This document shows positions 57,910 to 64,000 of a stretch of DNA of 64,000 bases, in pieces; within the stretch, counting starts at the first letter, position 1; every line of letters begins with the position of its first letter. Under the pieces are notes generated by a model, which made no database searches, was not told the origin of the DNA, and worked only from the letters and a program-made list of their open reading frames with translations. The DNA is from Teleogryllus oceanicus (taxonomy: Eukaryota; Arthropoda; Insecta; Orthoptera; Gryllidae), in the NCBI GenBank assembly GCA_964035755.1, contig CAXIVR010000001.1:86037209-86101208 (forward strand). Reading direction: 5' to 3'. The translations under genes and the position numbers were made by a program.

Positions 57910-58199
57910 AATATTCGGACTCAAGTACAATAATGTGAATATGCTATATCCAATAATATAAAAAAATATTAATAAGAATAAATAAATAAATACGTAACTT
58001 AAATTAAATAATTTAACACTTAAATTAAAAAGAATTTAGAAAATATGTTTACATTATAGTCTGAGTTCTCATCTATTTATTTATTCTCATTTTTACCACG
58101 CACTTTCATACGCATTCGTGACTATTCTCTAAACACACACTACTCTGTACACTCCCAAAGCCGCCATTCTGAAAGCCTTCACACACAGAAACAACAATT

Positions 58200-58990
58200 T
58201 TGATGAACATATCCCAAGGCTCGAAGAGGTCGTTCAAAACAGACGATTGGACAATAGGCAACACCGCAGAAACTTCCAACCGTGCATCCGCAAAAGCAAA
58301 AACTCCATCACTATCAATCACGACTGAAAAGAGATTTTCTGAGTTAGATTATGACTATGATTTTCCTTGCCTTCCCAATCCTCACTACCTCCGCCCATCA
58401 TCGACACGAGCCCCCACAAACCGACACAAACAGGCTAGCAAGCGCAAAGAAACAAAGATACGTAGAGTTGCTCAACCTGGCCCACAAGTAAACAAGAACA
58501 TTCCCGTTGAACTTACCAAAAAGGGACTAATTTTAGCAGATAGTTACGGGCCACAAATCTCCGTGCTCAGTGGGAAACACTCATTCAATTTCTGTCACGA
58601 GTGTTTAAACCTAAAGGGAGGTTTGCGGACGTGACCAGCGAGTTGGACACAAAAACTCTCACCCAACGAGATACAGTCATCATAGGAGGGCATAATTTGG
58701 GTGGTCACTTTAAACAAGTAACATGTCGGCAAACTACAACGTTCCGCCCAAACTACAACATTATAGTCTCGTCTCAGCCCTTCTGGTACAACAAACCAAC
58801 ACTGAACAAAGAAATTAAGACACGCAAACAACCAATTAAAACTGCATCTGAGAGGCACACACGTTAAATTATTCGAGCTTAACGTTCTCTCAGAAAAACA
58901 CTTCACCGGTTATGGTCTTCACTTGAAGCTTGTTGGAAAACATGCGCTCGGTAGCGAGATTGCAAAACACATCCTTATACAACCTCAGTA
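58200..58990 (+). pseudogene. LINE ORF1 with SGNH-hydrolase-like fold
   Basis: The frame opens with a basic, Pro/Ser-rich region (MMNISQGSKRSFKTDDWTIG to about residue 100) and reaches ELTKKGLILADSYGPQISVL, block I of SGNH hydrolases (GDS-like, with the nucleophile Ser in ADSYG). A frame change near 58610 leads to GRFADVTSELDTKTLTQRDT and VIIGGHNLGGHFKQV, where block III usually has GGTND (here GGHNL). After another frame change comes FTGYGLHLKLVGKHALGSEI, the C-terminal block with the catalytic His region (GLHL). Such esterase-like ORF1 proteins are known in CR1-type LINEs. Two frameshifts and a changed block III make it a pseudogene. Confidence 0.7.
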
Positions 58991-59510
58991 GAGTCGTTCC
59001 CAAGATTCGTCCCCGCCTACATTTCCTAGTACTCTTCTCCGGGACCCCTTTGGACTCAATTACCTTATCCCCTGAACCTAACCCATGCACTACATCTCCC
59101 ATTATTCATTCCTCTACATCCGTTACCCCTCCTTCCTCAACTCATCACTTTCCATCACTGCTGGGACACGATACTTCCTTCGCCCACGCACTCGAGGTAA
59201 AAACGGGAAATAAATAGCAACTACAGTGAAATACAGCAGAGAAACATACGTGTAGTTACATGCAAAAGATTCGAATAATGTCTCAATGTGCAATCTCAAA
59301 TAAAATTGAATTTATTGAGGCAGCATTACAGTGTGATCTGAGTCAAATAGATTTTTTTGCATTACAGAACATTGGTTATTTCATAATCTAAACACACTCC
59401 AAATTCCTAGTTTTTTACCTTGTAGCATCTTATTGTAGAGGGAGGGAATCAAGTAAGGGCCCTGCTTACGGAGGTTTGTGTATTTACATAAAAAAATATT
59501 GTTAAAGTAG
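58200..59510 (+). mobile_element. LINE 5' part: SGNH-type ORF1 and endonuclease start
   Basis: ORF1 (58200 to about 58990) is followed after about 280 bp by the start of an apurinic-type endonuclease: SQCAISNKIEFIEAALQCDL (about 59280), IDFFALQNIGYF where CITEHW is usual, and YGGLCIYIKK near 59467-59500. Sequence then decays. No reverse transcriptase. CR1/Daphne-type LINEs with an esterase-like ORF1 have this order. It could be the missing 5' half of the main LINE family of this window, but no overlap exists to prove it. Confidence 0.7.
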
Positions 59511-61261
59511 GGAACATATTGATTCTACCTTGTCAGAATTCAATTTACACGCAATTGAAAAAATTTTTGAAACAAGTCGTAAATCTTCTTTTAGAAAAAG
59601 CTACATTTAACAGTCAGGTCAACAGTTCTGAATTATTCCAACTTTTGTTCTAAACTGTTCTTGACAATAGCAATAATACTCAAAATAACGTCAGTCATTA
59701 CAAAAACAAAACAGGAATACACTTCACACAGTATGAATATATACCCTTTTTACAGTTTAGAAAAAGACACGTAAATCGGAAAACTAGATAAAAAGAGGAA
59801 AAAACCCACAGATCAAATATACATTCCAACACAATGAACTCTTAAAGAAATATGTTTAGATAACTCCTGGATTAATTAAAGTTACGGTTTCAAATAAATT
59901 TCTACTTGATTAAAGATTCCCTTTATCATCATCCATTAGATTCACAATCCAAGAACTTTCATATTAAACAAAGATCAAATCAATTATTACGCCTTATCTT
60001 TATGGTTGAATATCATTATCACACATTGTAATACCTTAAAGAAGAATGTGGTCAACAAAATGAAAATCAATTTACCCACAATTACCATACAATTTTTCAC
60101 AGTTCTAAATCTTGTATCAATATCTCTACTCGATTTAAAACTGGTATTTTAGTTTCAAGATTTACTATTGAACTTTAATAGATTCAAACTGCATTATTTG
60201 AATGGACCTGGGAGAAACCTATTGGCTTTCAAATTATAATTGTTTTCTATGCGAGTTTTGTTGGCAACCCACAACCAAGTTGAAATGAAATTGGAACGAC
60301 TCACGACGCTTATCCCACGAAGATATCGTTGGCCGCGGTAGACGCAGACGGTTACGATGTTCAAGGTTACGCCCTTGTTGCTAGCGAGGAAGGTTGGTTG
60401 AAAAGAAGTCGAGTACATTCGCCGTCGCCGACCGCGTTCGTAGTAAGGTGTAAAGATTTGAATCTTCTTAATCTGGATCGTAGGTCCTCACTCCATTTGG
60501 GGTTGAATTGTCAGAAAATCCGATTTCACTTATTTCCTCCGGAGTAAAAATTACAAAGTGACGAATAAATAAGATGCGAATCCCATCTTATTCGTGTAAG
60601 ACGAAGTGAACGAATAACCAAAAAAGCTGAAATAGAAAAAAAACATTCTTCCATTAGATTTGCTTCCTTTCCAAATTCCAAATGTTCGCCGAAATATTGG
60701 AGTTTTCCATAGCAAAAATCGTTTCTAGCTGTTCTTATATATGTAGTTTTTCCGATATCCCTCTATTTAAATGTCCATATATTCCAATAAATACTTGATT
60801 CCATATTTATCGTAAAAAAGATTACCTTTAAGAAGATTCTTCCGTTTTTGTTACTCAACCAATCTTCTCACTGCAGATCGCCGTGGCGGCCAACGTTCTT
60901 CCACCTAACGCTTCAACAAAAATGGCGACGTCTCCGTTGCATACTAGACAAATTCTTGTGATGGTTCCAACTAAATTTTCATTGGTTGATTCCGCTTACT
61001 TAAGTGAGCGCTTTCACAAATCTATCTTTTTCACGTGGCGCTATAATAATTTCTCTTAATCTCTTGAAACCTCTCACTCTCTCTCGTGAAAGTAGGATGA
61101 AGTTTTTTTCATCGCCCTTTCGAGTATGTAGCTCGACTTTAGCGGTTACATTACTTTGCATCTAAAGACCTCCAACAAAGCAAGCGATATATTATATCAA
61201 TTTCTTAGAAAATCTAGAGATAACTCTGAACAAAATTAGTAATATCTCTTTTACATCTATT
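59511..61261. other. AT-rich DNA then CpG-containing patch
   Basis: 59511-60190 is AT-rich and may contain further decayed LINE. At 60300-60440 a CpG-containing patch includes GGCCGCGGTAGACGCAGACG (60331-60350), shared with 43864-43883. No gene recognised. Confidence 0.35.
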
Positions 61262-61382
61262 GTTGATTGATTGATTTGATTTATTTATAGTCGCATCAAC
61301 TACATATGGTTATTAGCGACTACTTTTATAATTACACAGTCAGTACAAAATAACACAGAAACTCAGAATTATACATATAAGG

Positions 61383-61770
61383 TTAAATACTATTATAAAC
61401 TTCAATTTCTCTTATAAAGCTAATGAATTTAGTGCACTGTTCTTTGTTATTGAGGTCTTTAGGAGAACTTAAATTGTACTTCTTTCTTGAACTTTCATAT
61501 TTAGGGCATGCAAACAAATGTTCTACTGAAAGAGAAATCTTGCATGAATTGCCGTTATCAGCATCAGTCCTGTTCAGTAAGTGGCTGTGAGAAAATTTTG
61601 TGTGTCCTATTCTGCATCTTGTCAAGACAACCTGATCGTTTCTGCAGAAGCTGACCGTTGGATTATCATCTTCAAACCTTCTAACTGATCTTAATTTGCA
61701 CCCCTGTAAGTTGTTCCATTCATTAGTGTCAAGATCAGCTAATTTTTTCTTGACTCTCTTGAGATCTCTT
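61383..61770 (-). pseudogene. I-like LINE ORF2, C-terminal end
   Basis: From about 61760 the minus strand reads LDTNEWNNLQGCKLRSVRRF, then VVLTRCRIGHTKFSHSHLLN, SLSVEHLFACPKYESSRKKY and FISFIREIEVYNSI before a stop at 61383. The pattern LTRxRIGHTxxxHxxL, then the HLxxxCPKY end, is the C-terminal zinc-knuckle-like domain after RNase H in I/jockey-type LINEs. The frame is intact over 80 codons. Upstream it joins endonuclease sequence directly, so RT and RNase H are deleted. Confidence 0.8.
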
Positions 61771-61789
61771 GATCACTTCAAGATCACTT

Positions 61790-62036
61790 GTTATTTGCAC
61801 TTCACTACTCACTATCGATTCACGAACATAAATTGCCACACCTCCACTAGCATTCACACATGACGATCTGTTTTTGTAGTAACACTTAAAACCTTTGATA
61901 TGCTTACAATAGTTAGTTTTGAAATTAGATTCTTGTATACAGAAAATATCAAAGTTTTCTCATTTTGAAGTTTCTGGAAGAACTCGTATCGTGTCAGGAA
62001 GCCATTCACGTTCCATTGCAGAATTTTGATTTTCAT
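61790..62036 (-). pseudogene. I-like LINE ORF2, endonuclease N-terminus
   Basis: Starts MKIKILQWNVNGFLTRYEFF, an apurinic-type endonuclease beginning. A frameshift follows, then DIFCIQESNFKTNYCKHIKG and NASGGVAIYVRESIVSS. The start codon overlaps the ORF1 stop as ATGA (62036-62033). The domain is cut near 61795, where AGATCACTT is repeated in tandem (deletion scar). Confidence 0.8.
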
Positions 62037-63194
62037 TCTGCTTCTTCACTTGATGAACACTCGTTTTCAGAGGATGCTCTTGAGGAATCAGAAACTACTG
62101 GATCCTTCAACCTTTTCATGATTCTCGTGAAACGAGACTTCATACCTCTGTCCTCTAGCAATGGATACATAGCTCTAAGCAATGCAATCAACTTATCAGT
62201 TTCCTTAGTATAGTTAAGGGATACTTGTAGAGCATTACTAGTTCCGTACGTATCTTCCAAAAAATCTTTGAGTTGTTCATAATTAAGAACATTGGAGGTT
62301 ACTTCTAATATTTCTTTTTATATGTATCAGTGTTCTTTCTTCCGAACTATTCAGGGTTAGTTCAGATGTTTTATTGCTAGATGTACTTGTAATCTGCGAC
62401 AGTGTTCTTTTAGTTGTCTTTCCAGTCTCAATTGGGGGAAATTCTTCATCAAAAGTAGAATTATCGTTGTGTTTGTTCTCAATGTTCACGTTTGTTGCTT
62501 GTACTAAATCTACATTGCTATTGGTTGCTATTGGTGAATTAATATTTTCTACATTTTCTTCTTCCTTGCATTGATAACATTTAATATTGCCATAAGATAT
62601 ATAAATCCAATTTCTCTCTCCTTTATACTCAACTGCTATAGAATCAGGTAATTTGTTCAGTGAGTCTTTCGGTACATACATTTGCCTACGAAAGCTTAAA
62701 ATATGTGTGAATTCTTCTTTTCCGAAACCCGCTCGTAGGAATGACACTTGTGAACTTCGCACTACGTTCAATTTATCAAGTTCTTCTTCAATTATAGCAT
62801 TAGGGATCATTGGATATACATTTGAAAGAACTACTCGCCACTGCTTACTAACAAATGGTCGCATATTTTGATTACTGCCATCAATATTAATGGTTTTATA
62901 TTTATCTGTTATTTCATTAACTAGTTCTTCACTGCTAAGAAAGATGCACACTCTGCTGTTCGAGATCATCGACGCGTATATTATGTTTCGTGGTGAAACA
63001 ATAGTAGCTAAGGCTTCTACATACCTTTCTAGTGATGTGCTATAGTCCTTCCCATCAATTAACAAACCTTGTTCTTTGGCCGGATACATAGAATTCTGTA
63101 CGATTTTGTTCCAGTTAGTGCGACCTGGGGCGGGTTGGCTCCTGTAGTCAGAGGCCTTCCCTTCAGCAGGTGCGTCATGCCGAAGCGAGGTCAT
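62033..63194 (-). pseudogene. I-like LINE ORF1 (Gag-like), nearly open
   Basis: The longest frame (63194-62283, 303 codons) starts MTSLRHDAPAEGKASDYRSQ and includes SMYPAKEQGLLIDGKDYSTS, NIIYASMISNSRVCIFLSSE, SKQWRVVLSNVYPMIPNAII, SFLRAGFGKEEFTHILSFRR, and NWIYISYGNIKCYQCKEEEN. There the CCHC knuckle is cut after CYQC. A Ser/Thr-rich linker with EEFPPIETGKTTKRTLSQIT leads to a single frameshift near 62285, after which NALQVSLNYTKETDKLIALL and RGMKSRFTRIMKRLKD finish the protein. It is parallel to the copy at 38003-39283. It would coat LINE RNA if intact. Confidence 0.8.
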
Positions 63195-63230
63195 TTCACG
63201 ACTTATCCCCCCGTAGGGGAGGAAAATGAA

Positions 63231-63469
63231 ACAGTTTTATACTACTCTTGCAGTATTTGCTGTTCGCTAAAATGTCCACTAGTAACACTCAAACTAAAGA
63301 AATTCACACGCTCTCCACTTACAACGGTTACTGTCACTGTGTACAGCACGATGTTGACTCGACCGCTGCCTGTGACGAACTGTACATCTATTGTTGTATG
63401 TAGAGATTGAACGAAAAAGGGCAGTTTCTCAATTTACTTCATTCTTTGAATTAAGATATTACAGTAAAC
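63231..63469. other. Intergenic, no recognised feature
   Basis: Possibly the rest of the leader of the I-like LINE. Nothing else seen. Confidence 0.35.
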
Positions 63470-63805
63470 ATACCTACCCGGAATACACTTCAATCACAAA
63501 AAGCAAAAGATCAAATTATAATTAACAAAAATACAACTAGATATGAAATAATAAGGAATAATTTAGATTGCAGTGACCACGATGCACAAATCCTTACAAT
63601 TACTAATAACATGAATACCGATACAATAAATAAAACACGCATGTGCAGAGCATTTACCAAAGTTAACATAAAATTATTTACGGGCTACTTGCTGAAGGAA
63701 TCATGGGACGCAGTTTATAACGCTGTGGACACAAGTAAAAAACATAATTTATTTTTCTCAAAGCTTTCATTTCCATCAAATTCCGCAAACACTCATCTTT
63801 AATAA
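63470..63805 (+). mobile_element. LINE scrap: endonuclease end and linker
   Basis: RNNLDCSDHDAQILTITNNM near 63560-63610 carries the catalytic SDH of a LINE endonuclease, and FTKVNIKLFTGYLLKESWDA plus VYNAVDTSKK (63650-63740) match LFTKSKIKLFIDYLMQESWE and VYNAVDTNNK of the main LINE family (about 31040-30940). So this is a plus-strand fragment of that family or a close relative. It supplies the endonuclease end that copies B and C lack. Confidence 0.75.
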
Positions 63806-63833
63806 TTTCAGACATGGTGGTAACAATATCATT

Positions 63834-63912
63834 CTGAGACTCGAACCCGCGATCCTTCCGGCCGAGATCGCCACGGCACCACTGCCTTAGCGATCTCGGC
63901 TATCTGGACTGG
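63834..63912 (-). other. tRNA-like sequence, probably a second SINE head
   Basis: On the minus strand: GATAGCCGAGATCGCTAAGG (A-box-like TAGCCGAGATCG) and CGCGGGTTCGAGTCTCAG (perfect B box), spaced about 45 bp. An 11-bp perfect inverted repeat (GCCGAGATCGC at 63861-63871, GCGATCTCGGC at 63890-63900) makes a strong hairpin between them. Cloverleaf arms of a true tRNA are not evident, so a tRNA-derived SINE or tRNA pseudogene is more likely than a working tRNA gene. It is unrelated in sequence to the main SINE. ATT-type units lie next to it (63924-63960). Confidence 0.5.
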
Positions 63913-63923
63913 CATTGGGAGAC

Positions 63924-63960
63924 ATTATTATTATCATTATTATCCTCATTATTATTATTT
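63924..63960. repeat. Imperfect (ATT)n microsatellite
   Basis: ATT units with single-base changes (ATC), adjacent to the tRNA-like sequence. On the minus strand it precedes the tRNA-like head. Confidence 0.85.
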
Positions 63961-64000
63961 TTTTAACTTTTTTATCTTCGAACTAATAATAGTTAAATTG

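Larger units (their letters stand above)
61262..63230 (-). mobile_element. I-like LINE, internally deleted, both ends present
   Basis: On the minus strand: leader, ORF1 (63194-62033), ORF2 start (62036 to about 61800), then a jump to the ORF2 C-terminus (about 61730-61383), 3' UTR and a CAATCAATCAA tail (61278-61262). About 1,000 codons of ORF2, including the reverse transcriptase, are missing. The 3' end (GTCGCATCAACTACATATGG on the plus strand, 61290-61309) resembles the SINE tail. With both termini kept, the element could in principle have been copied by another LINE's enzymes. Confidence 0.8.

Overview
The window looks like repeat-dense intergenic DNA from a large, AT-rich animal genome, most likely an arthropod and probably an insect. 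The signs are: many decayed non-LTR retrotransposons (LINEs) of animal type, a tRNA-derived SINE in about ten copies, a Mutator-like transposase, long microsatellites, and no dense long reading frames or operon structure. The species cannot be named from sequence alone. I see no intact host protein-coding gene. Almost every recognisable coding stretch is a broken transposable-element gene.

Layout. 1.3-1.9 kb: jockey-type LINE scrap (minus). 2.7-4.6 kb: Mutator-like element with a broken transposase (minus). 5.2-5.7 kb: possible solo LTR with TATA and polyA signals. 6.9-9.15 kb: short inverted repeat, an unidentified proline-rich frame, and the 5' part of an RTE-like LINE (minus). 9.2-14.06 kb: an R4/Dong-like LINE (plus) ending in TAA repeats, with another LINE nested in its reverse transcriptase. 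17.4-18.7 kb: decayed copy of a repeated arthropod ORF. 19.6-20.3 kb: hAT-like end and LINE scrap. 15.6-27.9 kb: SINE copies, microsatellites, a non-coding repeat family (called X here) and CpG-rich blocks. 27.9-31.1 kb and 34.9-36.7 kb: two larger copies of the main LINE family (Daphne/CR1-like reverse transcriptase). 36.9-40.5 kb: two I-like LINE 5' parts in tandem. 46.5 kb: Tc1/mariner-like remnant. 47.9-57.4 kb: more SINEs, family X, and a LINE tail that has become a 273-bp (AAAT)n array. 58.2-59.5 kb: LINE with an SGNH-hydrolase-like first ORF. 61.3-63.2 kb: internally deleted I-like LINE. 63.5-63.9 kb: LINE scrap and a tRNA-like sequence.

How the parts fit together. The LINEs code, or once coded, for endonuclease and reverse transcriptase that copy their own RNA and that of SINEs. 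The SINE here has a Pol III-type tRNA-like head. Its 3' end resembles the 3' end of the I-like LINE at 61.3 kb, including the CAAT-type tail, which suggests a SINE-LINE partnership. Insertions can be ordered in places: the main LINE family jumped into the Dong-like element (8-bp shared flank), and an unknown 1-kb element later jumped into another copy of that LINE (4-bp duplication). The most useful leads are this SINE-LINE pair, the nested insertions, and the unassigned repeat families and CpG-rich blocks. All family names are from recalled motifs and were not checked against a database.
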